DNA of 64,000 nucleotides from Viscum album (GCA_963277665.1 OY728143.1:537326394-537390393), one strand, 5' to 3'; positions 12,354-26,450 are shown, counted from the stretch's first letter. The notes: generated by a model from the letters alone, not told the origin. A program made the numbers and translations.

Positions 12354-15300
12354 ACTATTGTAAACTCATATATTAAATATTCATATAATTTTCCTACTAT
12401 ATATAAATATACTTAAAAATTCATTGAAATCATTAAATCATTTTTACCAATGTAATTACAATCATAAAAAATAGTTATTTTCAAAAAATATTTTTACTTG
12501 TTGAGAAAATATCAAAAATAATTTATATGGCCTCTATAAATTTATTGATAAAATTAACACTTTTTTTAAATAACTATATTGAAATTAAAATATGGTTAAA
12601 TTTTGGCATTTTTCATAAAATACTGATTTTTCATTAAAAATTGAAAAATACAGATTTTGGTAAAACATTAATTTTCTTGAAATAAATAAAGTAAATTATA
12701 TTTAAAATTATTTTTTATTGTATAATTTTATTATTTATTAATATTAAATTTAAATTATTCATTTTTGGTCCACATTATATTTTATTTTATTATATGTTTT
12801 TTTGTTTAACAAAAGATTTTTTTTTCATAAAACCATTTTAAAGTGCATAATATTTTGATATTTTAATTAATTAATATAATTAGTAAAGACTAATTTTATA
12901 AATTAAAAATATATATTATATTTTAACAAATTTTAATTTAGATTCATGCAATGATTAGACTTATTGTTATTCTAGACTCATCTTCAACATATAAAACCCC
13001 TTCTCAAATAACCATTTTTCATCATATCCCTTTTCATTAAATTTAATTTATGAAACTATAAGAAGGTTTATTTCATAAAAAAAACAAATTAATAATTTTA
13101 AATGAATATAATGTTTATTTTGTTATATTCTTCTGAAATGTTTTAATTTTTGATGAATAGTAAAAAATAATGAATTTTAATATAAAACAAGTTTTTTGTT
13201 AGATTTTTTCATGAAGATATTTTATATTTCAATTTTTTTAAAACTATATTAGTTAAAATTTAAATCCATTAATCCAATATAGGTAAGTATAATCGATTTC
13301 ATATTCCATTTTAATATAAAACTGTTAAATCTTTTGAAATGTTTTAAATTAAAACCCTGTTTTCTCATAACGTGTGTGGGACTATTTTTTATTAAATTTT
13401 GAAACTTATTTGAAGTGAATTTGGAAAAATATATTTTATATCTACAATTAAAATAATTTATTTCATCCTATTATTTCAACATATTTTTTTTACCAAAATG
13501 AATAGTCATAAAATTAAAAAAATTTCACCACAGTTAAATTATAAATGGATTTATAGGGGCTTAAAAATAAAACTATTTGTGTAAAAAATGAGACAAAACT
13601 AGTCCAAAAAGATTATTTTGTCATATCTAGAAATAATTATTTATATTATATATATGTTTCAATTATTTTTTCCTTGTCACATTAAAACACAAGGGTGGAA
13701 TTATATCTTTTCAAAAAAATTTATGTGTTAATCACCTGACATATAAAATGAAACCCAATATCTTATCCTATTCACACATTTAAACATTTTTGATTCAAAC
13801 ATTACCAACCAAAATCACATCCAAAATTAAATTCTCTCATCATAGAATAATTTTGTTTCCTATAAATCAAACCTACGAAGGATTTTGGTGAAAAACTAAA
13901 TAGGATACCAAAATAATTGGTAACATTGATCAATGACCATTTTGGTTTTATTTCATACCCATATCCTTAAATAATTATTATAACATGTTGATATAAAAAC
14001 CTCCATATTTTACATATATATAGATTTTATTTTATTCTATACTAATTCCATATAATAATAGCTTCTCCCACCAAATGGGTTACAATGTTATAACGTATAT
14101 GTATGGTGGAATACCGCCTTACGAACTGATGTCATTCGTTTTTTACATTACCACATATCATGGTTTGAAATAATGATGGATTTATTATTATAATATTATA
14201 TTTATGATATTATTATGCTTAAACAATTATTATATCACACATACCATCATAATTTTAATTTTTTGGGAATATGATAACATCACTCGTGTGTATAATTGAT
14301 TACAACATATCTAATCAATGTGATTCATTCACGTTTTACATGAAATAAATTAAGTATGGTTTTAATAAAAATATGTGATAAATATGAAATAAAAAAGATC
14401 ATTAAATGATAATATATATAGCATTTAATTTTCTTTCATTCAATCTAACACAATAATGGAAACATCATTCATGCGTACGTACAACCAACCGTCTCCATGA
14501 ACCGTGAATCACATTTATGTCTCAAAATAATATGGATTACTCTAAATAAATATATAATGAATATATATAAAATTTAAATCAGGTTTGTATTTCAATACCT
14601 TATGAAACAAATCTCAAATTAATGTGACCAATAATAATAAAATTAAACATACATGAAAAAAATGTAGTTACTTCCAAAAACATTAAGTTAACAAAGAATT
14701 GTTAATAAATGGTTAATAAAAGTTAATAAGTTAAGTATATTTGGTGTGGTATATATAAAAATGGTTATTTAACATATTTATAATAGGCATATTTTTTATA
14801 CAGGTGTTGTTAACAAGTATGAAAAAAGTCAAGAGTTAAGGTATGTGATTTTTGTCACAATTTTCTCTCATTAAGATGTATGTTATGTAAAGAACCCATC
14901 TTATTTCAAGAGGTGTATACACAACACCCTTAACATTTAATATCATCAATTTATTTATAATTATTATATTGGAATTTAAATTATTTTTTCTTCTTTTATG
15001 AGGATTATGCTTCATATTTAATAATTTTTTAATGATTCTATGTTACAATCTCATTTTTTTTCAAGATAATTTATGATTATGTTTCTAATGATAATATTTG
15101 ATAATATTTATCTCAATAAACACAGATTTTTTCTTATACATTGTATATTAGTTATATTTTTATGTTATATTAACATATATGCACTATATTACACATAAAA
15201 TAAATGAATGTTTTTTTCATGAAAATTCAACTTCATTTCTCAATATGGTGGAAATTCATTTTCTTCCAAAACCATTTTTCCAAAAATATTAATAAAAATA

Positions 15301-16939
15301 ATTAATTATTTTCCTATTACTGTAAAAATAAATTATTACCCACATTTTATATTTTAATTTCATTGAAAGGAATATTCGTATCATTATCAAAATAATCCTT
15401 GTTGGGATTTTACCAAATATTTGAATGATTTATTTTTAACATGTAAGACATGGAAGAAAAATCCCATTGGTTGGAAAATTATTTTATTTGAATATTCCTT
15501 TATAATATTTGAATGATATTTTCAATAAAAAAAGTTCAAAATTATTTATGTCATAAAAAAGTAGATTTTGATAGTATGGATTATATTTTCCCCAATAATT
15601 TTTTTAAATGATTTATAAATCTTCTTTTATATTTATTTAATGTATTTTTCAATAAAAAATATTTCTAAAATTATTTATGAATATAAAAAGTGTTTCTTAA
15701 AGTGAAAATTTTATCTTCCTCGATAATTATTTTGTGTGATTTCTAAATATTTGTTTATATATTATCAGTTTTATTTTCAATGAAAAGGATTCAAAAAATA
15801 TTATATGAATTTTTATTTTTAAAAGTAGATTATTAGTGAAAGGTTATCTTCCCCATGATGTTTTCCATGTGATCTTTCATAGTCATATTCAATTTGAAAT
15901 GAAGTCTTTTGATGTTATATATTCCCAACAAGTGTTATGATCCAAGGACACCATTCATTATCTTTCTCTAAATGGACTATGTTTATGATGGAATGATATT
16001 TATGAAACATGTTTCACTTCTACAAGTTATAACATGATAAAACTTCTATAAAACCATATTCGTTTTTCCATGATATGTTATATGATGAAATTATTATGAA
16101 ACCTATCTCATTTATTAAGTTAATTATATGATCCAATGTTTATAAACACCATTTAATTTCATGGGTTTTGATATGATAAATGTTTTATGATCTTGATCCA
16201 CAAATAAATATGGTCTTCATTACTATATGGTTTGAACCTATATCTCTCAACAATTAATTGGTTAATGATTTATATCATGTTAGATATATAGGAATGAAAA
16301 GGATGTTTATCCAAGATAAATTTGTGACTTTGTCTCCTATTATGGTCCTAGGATTAATCCTAGTATATTACAATGGTTTGGGGAGTGAATCCATTCAATT
16401 ATGATATCCTTGGAAATTAAACTTGAATAATACGGAAATGATTATCTATGATTATGTGTATTCCTCAAAATTAATGTGTTATTCCCATGTTATGCTAGTA
16501 TGTCTCATTTTCATTAATGCTTTTATGATTCTTGTCTTATGAATTTATCATCTTTATTTCATCACTCATGATTATGTTCTCTAATATATAGGGTATATTT
16601 TACAAATTTTTATCTCATTTTCACATACCATTGTTATCATGTAAATCTTGTGTATCTTTATTTTTTACCCTCAGTGAGAATTTGAGAACACCCATTATTC
16701 TATTTTCCTTCCACTTGTATATATATGAATTCGTTATGTAGGATATATTTGTGAATAGTATTAATGGGGAAGATATTTGTCTAAGACATTGGATATATTT
16801 AATGAATTAAGAATATTGTGTTCCATGTTTCATGATTCACTAATCTATAACAGACCATCTAGATTTATTGGTATATATTTTTTTGAATATTAATCTAAAA
16901 TGATTTAATATCCACATTTGAAAACCCTGGGTCTCTATA
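12354..16939 (+). repeat. Left (5') LTR of element C, main part
   Basis: Very AT-rich, without useful ORFs. It is collinear with 19580-23699 plus 32713-32867: for example ccaaatgggtta (about 14070) matches aaaatgggttat (about 21325), and gtacgtac (14477) matches gtacgtac (21714). The end, ctctata at 16939, is followed by a primer-site-like sequence. The aagaatattgtgttccat segment near 16810 has its partner at 32740, beyond element E. Together with 1165-1390 this LTR is about 4.8 kb long. Three degenerate dyad cassettes lie at about 14085-14510. Confidence 0.8.
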
Positions 16940-17895
16940 GTTAGTATCCACAGAAAGGTGTAGTCAACATTTATAAACTATGATGAAAAAACCATAGTGA
17001 CGTAACTATAGAGATTTCCAAGGGTATATCTATAGATGTATCTAAGGATAAGTATGAGGACGATTCAAAGTATAGTAAAATGTATTATGATTTTGGTATT
17101 GTATATAGAAAGTGTTTAATAAAAAATTTCATCCATTTCATGAAACTAAATGTAGAAGCAGATATGACATAGAGGTAGATAGGGATAATATCTTCAAAAT
17201 TGGTTTATTTTGTGGGAGACGATCATCACATAGTGAACAATAATAGGCCTTGAGGTACACATGGTTTTAAACCCCCAAGGGATATGGTTTGTAAATTAAT
17301 TAAATCATTATAAACTGATTATGATGTATTAAAAAAGATGATGAATATGAATAAAAAATGATAAACATAAGGTTACATAGATTAGAAGTAAGGGTTAATG
17401 ATTTTCACATAATATAAGTGATTTTTTCATGATTATATGGATTTCCTTAATGATTAGTGTTTATAAAAGTATGATTTTTTGATTCTACGGAGGAAACCCA
17501 AATGAACATGGCTAATATAAAATGAAACATAAAATATTCTAATGAAAAGTCAAATAGAATGATGACTTGAGTGAAGGAAATTATTATTAGTCCTAATAAG
17601 ATTTTATAGAACATTATTTACAACATGTAACATAACCATATCTCAGAATCAAAAATGTAGAGAAGGAAAAAAGTTCTCATATATTGTGGGTAGTGGAGAC
17701 CCTAAAGGAAAAAAGATTTAGTTTCTTATGTCTTGAGAATGTGGGATAAAACCCTTTTGTGGATGTCACAAAGGAATGAGGAGATGCCTTGACTTTGGGA
17801 AAGATGTATACAAATTAAGTTACAAAAAAATTAAAAGTTTGTTTAAGGTTATTTATGAGAATAATGGTCTCCCAAATATATCATCAACTTTTAAA
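16940..17895 (+). other. Primer site and leader/gag remnant of element C
   Basis: Directly after the LTR comes ttagtatccaca (16941-16952), a degraded initiator tRNA-Met site. Next comes ggtgtagtcaacatttataa, which matches the leader of H read on its coding strand (ggtatagtcaacctttggaa). This shows C belongs to the same lineage as H and lies on the plus strand. No open gag frame remains. Confidence 0.65.
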
Positions 17896-17943
17896 TTCTT
17901 CAAATGTGGAAATTATGGGAATTATTGATATTAGTGTCCTAAG
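17896..17943 (+). pseudogene. Gag zinc-knuckle remnant of element C
   Basis: One plus-strand frame reads FKCGNYGNY, a stop, Y, a stop, then CPK. This is the C-x2-C-x4-H-x4-C nucleocapsid finger with the first Cys missing, the His changed to Asn and two stops inside. Its position in the interior fits the end of gag. Confidence 0.6.
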
Positions 17944-19354
17944 GGAAAATATTATAAAGATAATATGAAAGGCTTTATGAGAAATGGTTATATTATTTAT
18001 GATGGAGAAACTATAAATTATATATAAAATAAAATATGTATTATATAATATAAATATACAGCATGGTTAATGGTTTGTAAAATAATAGGGGTTAATGAAT
18101 TATTTTGGAATTGTAATTCGAAGATTATGTTATATGAACCATGAAATATAAAATTATTTTTCATAAAATGGTTTTTATAGGATTTTAAATAATATATTTA
18201 ATGATGATGATGGGTAGGAAACATGATTTAAGGGAATGATGATATTTTGAATATGACCATTAATATGTTCAAAATTTTTAGATAACAATGTTGGGACAAA
18301 GAGATGATTGATTTGGATAAAATAAATAGGATAGTACTAATTTTCTTAAAATTGATTATTGTTTTGTAAAAAAAGTGATTTATGATATCATTTATGGATT
18401 TTATAGAATTGTTTGAAATTATGTAATATATCCAATAATATTTGGTTTATGTGAGGAAAAAAGAAGCATGTATTTTTCAATATGTTTTTGGTAATTCTGG
18501 TTACAAAAGAATACATGATGAAGGTATTCATGAGTTTGGTATATAAAAATTAACAACTATTTCATGCTATTTGGGGGATTAAGGATAAGTTCATTTTGAA
18601 ATTTTATTAATGTTATTTTTATAATTTGGGATTTTAATAATTTGGATGGATCTTAAGATTAACTTTTAATGAAGTTGTTTATGTGTATATTTGAACGAGG
18701 TTTTAGAGAATAATGTATAGTTTCTCTATTTTAATTTTCATTCTATTGGATCACCACATCAAACCATTTTTTTGTTAAAACTAGAGATAGAAAGAATAAA
18801 ATAACAATTTTTTTGGTGACTCATTAGTTCTTCAGTAATTAAGAATTCATCATAATTTAATGGATCGAAAGATAAAGTGTAAATTGACCAAGGTATAAGT
18901 AAGGGGTGATATTTTTCGTATGAATTGGAAGGAAATATGGTAAATATATATTCTAGTAAAAATTATCCAACATTAGGAAAGTGATCATGAAATAAAACAC
19001 AGTCTTATTATCATAATTGTTTATCATATCAATGAAATGTTTCATGTATATTTTCTTTATGTGTTTTTTGTGTGTTAACCATCTATGGATCACCTATTTT
19101 ATTCTTATCAATCATATGTTTCACTATCTATAATAATTTATTCTTTTCTTCATTGTAAAAATATTCACATCCCACCAATGTTCTCTAATGAGGAGACCTA
19201 GTTAAGTTTTACAATAGGAAACCTTTAGGATTACTAATTTTACATTTTATTGGATGCTTTATTATTCATTTTTGCGATGTGGTTTTCACTGAAGGAATTC
19301 TTAAATGTCAAACATTTGATGATGGTTATTAATTTAAATAGTGAATTTCATTTC
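17944..19354 (+). other. Unassigned interior of element C
   Basis: AT-rich sequence between the gag finger remnant and the polypurine tract. No protease, reverse transcriptase, RNase H or integrase motif was recognised in any frame. The whole interior is about 2.4 kb, against 4.7 kb in H, so most of pol has been deleted or decayed beyond recognition. Confidence 0.5.
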
Positions 19355-19366
19355 ATGGGTGTGGAA
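19355..19366 (+). other. Polypurine tract of element C
   Basis: Atgggtgtggaa lies immediately before tgggacaacc, which resembles the LTR starts of the related elements (tgtaacaccc and tgtgacaccc). Confidence 0.5.
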
Positions 19367-22300
19367 TGGGACAACCTGTGTTTTTTTTAATTTTTTTTAA
19401 ATTAACATATCATTTTGAAAACTTTTCATTACACATATCACATAATATATCATGTGTTATATGCAACCCTCATTTTACCTCACATTACATGCAATAATGA
19501 GTTTTTTTTATAAAATGCATGACACGCAAAACCAAGCATCACTGAACCATAGATACTATTTTTATAACTTATTTGTTAAGTAGATATGTTTGAATAATAT
19601 TAAACATTTAAGGAAATATAAATATAAATTTCCTACACAATATACATTTATATATGAATTCATAAAAAATATTCAATCATTTTACAGAATTGAAATTATA
19701 TTTATCAAAAATATATTTTCTTTAATAATAATTTTTATTAATTGTTATTAGAAAATATTATAATTATTTTATAGATATTATTTTTGATGAAATTTAATAA
19801 ATTTGTTTATTCGTCATATAAAAATTAACTGTTTGTGATATGTGTGGATTTTGGGGGGAATATTGTTTTTTTAGTGAATATGAAAAATAATATTTCTTTT
19901 AAACTATCCTAACATTTAAATAATTATATTAATATAATACATGAATTAATTATTTAGGTAACAGATGTTTTATTTATTAATATTTTATCCAATTAATTAC
20001 ATGTTAATAATCTTTATATTATATTTTAATATGAGTTTATTTTTGTCTTTTAAAATGGGGGTTTTCATGAAAAATGTTTTAAAGTGAATAATTTTTCACC
20101 ATTTAAATTTAGTAAAAGAAATATATATTGATAATTATTTTATTCAAATATATATATATTATATATAAATAAATTTTATTGTATATTCATAAAATTATTA
20201 TACATATATTTATGATAAAATGATCTTATATATGAAAATAGATTTCTTGAAAAACCAATTTTTCGTCGCATATATAGGTTTTATTTTAGATTCAATTTAT
20301 GTAAATTTTAGAAATCTTTTTGATAAAATAAACAATACAGTTTTAATTAAGAATATCAATTTCATCTATTGTTTTATTTTTGAATTTTTTGAAATGATTT
20401 TTTTTAAAGAATAGTGATAAATATAAAATTTTAATTGAAAACATCATTTTTGTTTAAATTTTTTAAAAATATATATTTTATTTTAAATTTTATTCAATGA
20501 AATATTTTTTAAATTATTCATCCATTAATCCAATTTATTTTATTTTAAAAAAATTCATTTTTAATTTTGATATAAAAAGGATGTAAACTTTTGAACATTT
20601 TCTCTTTAAAAACCCTTTTTCTCATTAAGTCTAGGGGAATAATTTTGAAGTAATATTTTCCAAATTTATAAATGTAATTTTAAAAAATGGATTCCATATT
20701 TGCAATTATAATAATTTATATTATTAATGAATGAAAAAATTATTTTTCGACAAAAATTAATAATAAAAACAGATAAAATTATTTTCCGCATTTTAGGTAA
20801 AAAAGGATTCATCGAGGGGTTGAAATAATAAAATTTTGATGTAAAATGACCCAAAAATTTTCTAGAAAACTTCTTATGGAACTATTTAGAAATTTTAACC
20901 TCTAATATATAAAATGGTCCATTATTGTAACTTTTTAAAAGAATAAAACATTGTTGGAATTCCCTTTTTTCAAAAATTAAAAGTATGTCACTCACCTCAG
21001 TTATAAACAACCACCCCATATACTCTCAACCACCTTATAAACCATATGGTCTGGAAAATAAATTCCAAAATAAATTCCCAAAATTCATCAACTCATCCTA
21101 TAAGCCATATTTTGGATATAAATCCAGTTTATGAAGGATTTTGCGGAAAACTGAAGGAGGATACCCCAAGAAGAGGTAACGTTCATATCCGAAGATTTTA
21201 TTATTTCTTCATCAACTTCATTAAATTATTATTATACAATTATTATATAATAAAATCATTATATTTTATGTAATTTGATTTTTTAGGTTTCTTTCATGAC
21301 CTACAATCATATCCTCTTCCATAAAATGGGTTATGAATTCATTATTCATGTGTACGACAGACTACCACTTCGCGAGCCAAGGCTATGCAATTTTACATTT
21401 CCTCCTCCAGTGGTTGAAAATATGATTTTTTTATTATTAATTTTTTTATGATATTATCATGATTTATGAAATATTATATCGCACATTATACAAATATTTT
21501 CATTTTGTGAGAATAGAATAATGTCACTCATGTTCCTGGCGGACTACAACCTTGTTAAGTGATGTGATCAACAATTCTTTACATGGAATGCATTATGGGT
21601 GGGTTAAATAAAAATATTTTATATATATATAAAAATTACTCTTTAATGAAAATATATATCATTTAAATTTATTTCATTCAATCCGACATGAAAATGGAAC
21701 CATCATTAATGTGTACGTACGACCTACTGTTACCATGTACAATGCATTTCATTTTCATTATCTAAATATAATGGACTAATTTAAATAGATATATAATGAA
21801 TGTATAATATATTAATATCATGGGTAACATTAATGGGATTAAGAAACCATTATAAAAGTAAGAGGACAATAAAATACAAATCACAACATAGAAAAAAAGA
21901 AAGAATTTATTTCCCAAAATGTGACAATTACATGAAATAATTAATAAATGTGTAATTAAAGGTCATCAGTAAATCATTTATTGATTAATATATGTGTGTA
22001 TTTTTTGTGTTTGGTTCTCCAATAGATATATAATTAAATTATATATATTATATATAAAGTTTTAATTACTACGATGGATGTCAATACTTAAGGTAAATGT
22101 TTTTTATTTGAATTTCCCTACATTTATATGTATGTTATGTTATGCACCTCTATTTGTTAATGAGGTATATATAAATTACCACTGACATATAATATTAGGA
22201 TTTTATTTATGTTCAAGATATTTTATGTTTTAATTTTCTTATTCTTTGATAGGGCTTATAATTAAATGTTACAAAAGTTGTAATGATATTATGTTACAAA

Positions 22301-23699
22301 CACATCATTTTTAGGAATGTTTATGATTATATTCCTGATAGTTAAATATTATGATCAATATCACAAATAAATTATTGATTTTATATTTTTCTAGTTATTC
22401 ATAAAATGTTCATGAAGTATTACCATTTTTACCACTATTTGGTAGGTAAAAAATTCAGGTAAAAAATTTATGAATATATAACTTCATTTCGCTCATTGGT
22501 TGAAAATCCATTTTCTTCAAAAAAATGTTTTCAAAAAAAGATTTCAAAAATGATATATTATTATAATATGATAATTAAAATTCATTTTGTTCCCAGGTTT
22601 TACTTTTTTTACAATTTCTTTTATAGAATATTTATGTAATTTTTCAAACAATGCCTATTTGACTTTTGATGAAAATATGAAATATATTTTTGTTTTAGGG
22701 TGAATGAAATGAACAAAACGTCCCATTTTCATGACCATTATTTGATTATAATCATACTTTATGTGTTTTAAAAGTTATTTTCAAATAAAATTATACCTAA
22801 AGTGTTTTTTTAAAAGAAGAAATTATATTTTCCTCTCGAAATGTTTTAAATTAATTTTAAATTTTACTTTATAAGTTTGAGAGGTTATTTCCAGAGAAAA
22901 TTATTTTTAGAATTTTTTGAAATGTTTTTTTTCAATGTGGAAATTATGTTTTACTCATGAAATGTTTTTTATTTTTTTTAATTCTTCATTCATAAATTTT
23001 CCATGATATTTTACTAGAAATGGAATTACAAATTGTTTATATGTATGCTTTTATTTCATAAGTTACGATATCTTGATTGTATTATAATCCCATAAAACAA
23101 AAAAAATATATATTTAATTATGATAGGGTTTAGTCCTCTATCTACCCAATGTTTATTCAGTATCTAATTCTATCTCATGAATAATTCTATCTCATGATAT
23201 AATCTTAAAAATAATGAGAAGCGATCTCGGTGCAGTAATGGACTTTCTATGCTTTGATGGTATTGGGAATGAATCATGACTACTATTATAGTATATGGAG
23301 TTAACCTATTCCACTATGATAAACATGGAAATGATAATAGAATAATATATATATTATTTTATATGCTCATATGAATTTTTATAATCTATTTCTTATGATA
23401 ATTTTATGCTCTCATGTATCATGTCATTTGATTAACTAATTATTTGTATCTTATAAACTACAAATATTTGTTCCATAACTCATGATAATGAACTATGATA
23501 AAAATATTAAGGGTTTAAAATTTTATACTCAGGTTATCATATAATTACTCTTATGTTATGATATCATATCTCCCTTGTTTTCCCTTACTGAGTGTCTATG
23601 ATCACCCTTTCTTATGTTTCCTCTCCCAATGTTATAGTGAAAAGGTTTAAGTAGGATGTGTTAATGAATATTAATAATGAAATGTGTCACTAGGGGATA
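19367..23699 (+). repeat. Right (3') LTR of element C, left part
   Basis: Collinear with the left LTR of C. It has three degenerate dyad cassettes at about 21340-21400, 21520-21580 and 21700-21750; the last keeps gtgtacgtacgacc. The 64- and 75-codon frames at 20220-20414 and 21046-21273 are not shared by the other LTR copy and are taken as chance. It is interrupted at 23699 by element E and resumes at 32713. Confidence 0.8.
23695..23699. repeat. Target-site duplication of element E, left copy (ggata)
   Basis: Exact match to 32713-32717 at the other end of E. Confidence 0.9.
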
Positions 23700-23869
23700 T
23701 ATAAAGACCCAAAAATTTAAAGGAATAGTTTTTTCTTAATTTTTTTGGAATTTTACAAGTCCACAGTTTCTGACGGCACGTGATTCCAAGGCCCAGTGTG
23801 CCCAGAATAATTTTCTGATGTTTTGTAAAGCATAAATGAATGCGTGTAAGTAGTTTTGTAAAAAAGGTT

Positions 23870-24500
23870 AATTAACTCTTAAACGATTACTTGGATCAGA
23901 AATCTGAGAGCACCGTTGCACTAATTATTGTGGTTTTACCCTCGGCGCGACTTATGTTTAGTCGGTGCGGGCCTCCTTTGATAAATTTCAAAAATGGCAT
24001 AACCTTAAATCAAATAATTAAATAAATTGTTTTATTTTTTAATTACTTATAACACACAAATGGTAGATCAGATTAAAAATCCGATACCACCGCTAAAATC
24101 GTGATGGAATGATTTATTTATGCAGATACTAACTTTGGCCAGAGCGGGCCACCAGAAAAAGATAGTTTTTGGATGAAAATAAAATAATTAAGTGAAAATT
24201 ATTCTATTGTAAAATTCATAACTTCTAAATGGTATGTCGGATTGAAAATCCAAGAGTACCATTGGGTTCGTTGGGGTGAGTTTTACTTAGGAAAAGCCTA
24301 ACCATGACCGACACGGGTCGAGGGTAAATTATAATAATTTTCCAAACTTTTTTTCAGGTACATTCAGAAAACGTACGAGTAGGATGTTCAATATTTTGAA
24401 CTGGTGCTCAAAATTGAAATATGAGGACACCGATGAACTCACAACACCAGTATTCGATTAAGGGAACCTTTACCCCAATTGCTTTTAATACGGGTTGAGA
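23870..24500 (+). repeat. Degenerate tandem array of about 170-bp units in LTR of E (first array)
   Basis: Repeated phrases are spaced about 172 bp apart: gatcagaaatctgagagcac (about 23894), gatcagattaaaaatccgat (about 24066), gtcggattgaaaatccaaga (about 24237), and caaaattgaaatatgaggac (about 24410). Each is followed by ac(c)g(at)tg and later by a gg-rich phrase. The whole array is missing from the other LTR of E. Confidence 0.65.
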
Positions 24501-25429
24501 GTTAATATTTGGAAATTTAGAATGAAATAAATAAAATTTTTGGAACACAATTTTATTTATGGATGTTGGTTATTTCCTCCCAAGGGGAGTTATAAGTGGG
24601 GCCCACACCCACTTAACCTCCCAAGAGAGGATATTTTTGAGGTGGGGCCCACATGAATACCTAAACCTTTCATCTCCCTCAACTCCCTTAAACCCCCCAT
24701 TTAACTCCTCTTCATTAATTCTTGACAACTCCCCCTCATTTAATTGGGTGGAGCCTCTTCACATTCCACCTTCTTCATTAATGTGCTAACCTTAAAAAAC
24801 TAATTATCTGACTACTCTTAATTAATTTATTAATTTGAAATGGCATGACTTATCTTTTTAAATAGGGGGAATCCTTAATATAATTTTGTCTTGGAAAATA
24901 TTGTGGTGGGAACCCTATGGAGAATTTAAAATAGAACTTTAATCTTCCATGAAGAACAACGTCGTCTTCAACGAAGAACGCCAATACCATCGAAGAAAAA
25001 TGACATGCCTTCTCTTCTTCTTCCTCCGCATCAAAGGAGGAGACACCGCCATGGGGAATGTCGCCAATGACGATGGCTCTTCCTCCGACTTCAATAGAGT
25101 CGACACCGATTTTCCATGACTCCCGACCATTGTGACCTTCGCCTTCTGCGGTTCGACGATGTACGACGTATTTTCGAGGTATGGTGTAGTTTTATTTGTA
25201 TAATTATACTTATTTGAATTATGCCCTCAAAGTTGGGCGATTATTTATCGCGTGATTATTTGAACCACTAACGCGGTGGGTATGGAATAACGAACATGTT
25301 CGGACCCATCTTTGTATCGTTATAGATGCGTGGAATGTTTAGTGATGACAAAATGGGACCGCAATGGAGATTTGAAGCTGTCACAATGTAGATAAGGTCT
25401 CGAGAGAGCCGTAGGGACAGATGCTGGGA

Positions 25430-25780
25430 AAAGCGGACCACCAGAGCACGTACGGTGGTCCGCGGAAGGCGGCGGCTGCGCGCCACGCTGGTGCGACGGC
25501 AGTGGAACCAGAACGGATTTTCCGTTTCAGATAAGAAGGGGCGTAGCTTAATGTCGCACCTGGGGGAGGTCACGCTAGCCCCGATCGGCCAGCCGGCCGA
25601 TCCGGCGCCCCGCTGGTCGGGCCGGGGTGGGCCGCACGAGCCGGGCCGTGCTCGTGGGGCCGGGCTATGCCCATCCGGGCCAGGCCGCACCCAACCGTGC
25701 CGGACCAAGACCAGGGTCAGGTTGAACCAGTTCTGGCCGACCTAGGGTGGGTGGTGCAGGGTCGGACCGGGTCCAGACCC
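25430..25780 (+). other. GC-rich island inside LTR of E
   Basis: Dense gccgggcc/ccggcc-type sequence within an AT-rich window. It opens overlapping frames on both strands (for example 25268-25708 minus and 25455-25745 plus), rich in Pro, Arg and Gly, as expected of GC-rich DNA without selection. The matching island at 30600-30980 does not conserve these frames, so they are not annotated as genes. Confidence 0.7.
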
Positions 25781-25814
25781 CCCTTTTTCAGACCAGATTC
25801 TTTTAAATTTCCAT

Positions 25815-26450
25815 ATCATGAGCTACAGACCTCCGATCGACGCACCGTAGGGTGCGTAGGATTCCTTGGATCGAGTTGGTCATTTCGGTATATTACAATA
25901 AATGTTTCTGTGAAGTTTGGGTACGGCCGGGGTGGTTCGAAGGTGAAACCAACCTGGCCCTCGGAGAAGAAACAATTATAACATAAGGACCAGACGACTG
26001 ATTGACATGTCGTCAATTGCGTTGGATTCCTTTGGATGAGACAGTTCTTTCGGAATACACCACTTGTGGTTTGGACGTAGTTGGTGTATGACCAGGATTG
26101 TTTTAGCTTAAAAACTAACTGGTCCCCTAGAAAGGAAAATCCATTAACTGTCAGACCAGACGTCCTTTGGACGAACCATCAGTGAATTTGGTAATCTCAT
26201 AGAGAAAATATTCCTTTGAGTATACCTCATGGGAGTTCAGGATACAAACGAGATACATTCTAGTTGGTTCATTCACGAAACCAACCGAGCCCCGGGATAA
26301 AATAGCTAATAACTCAGAGACCGGGCGTCCGATTAACGCGTCGTCTATTGCATTGAGACCCCTATGATGAGACGGTCCTTTGAGAGACTTCTTAGTGGGA
26401 ATTAATGACACTTTTAGTGTCAACCAGTAGCTTGTGGAGTGGATCCTCCC
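25815..26450 (+). repeat. Second array of about 166-bp units in LTR of E
   Basis: Four units begin near 25815, 25982, 26148 and 26313. Each carries a phrase like gaccgggcgtccgatt followed by a gtcgtc(a/t)attgc-like phrase and a gagac(g/a)gtcctttg-like phrase. The units resemble those of the first array (ataact, then a gtcggattg-like phrase), suggesting one ancestral unit. All four units are also present in the other LTR (31005-31610). Confidence 0.7.

Noticed and set aside
20220..21273. Short AT-rich frames at 20220-20414, 20666-20854 and 21046-21273
   Set aside because: Inside the right LTR of C, not conserved in the left LTR; low-complexity composition.
25268..25745. Overlapping 96-146-codon frames on both strands in the GC island of E
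   Set aside because: Composition-driven: GC-rich DNA has few stops, frames exist on both strands, and the sister LTR island does not conserve them.
25815..26450. The about-166-bp array as a centromeric satellite
   Set aside because: Only four degenerate units, confined to the LTR and repeated in the sister LTR; no long array is present.
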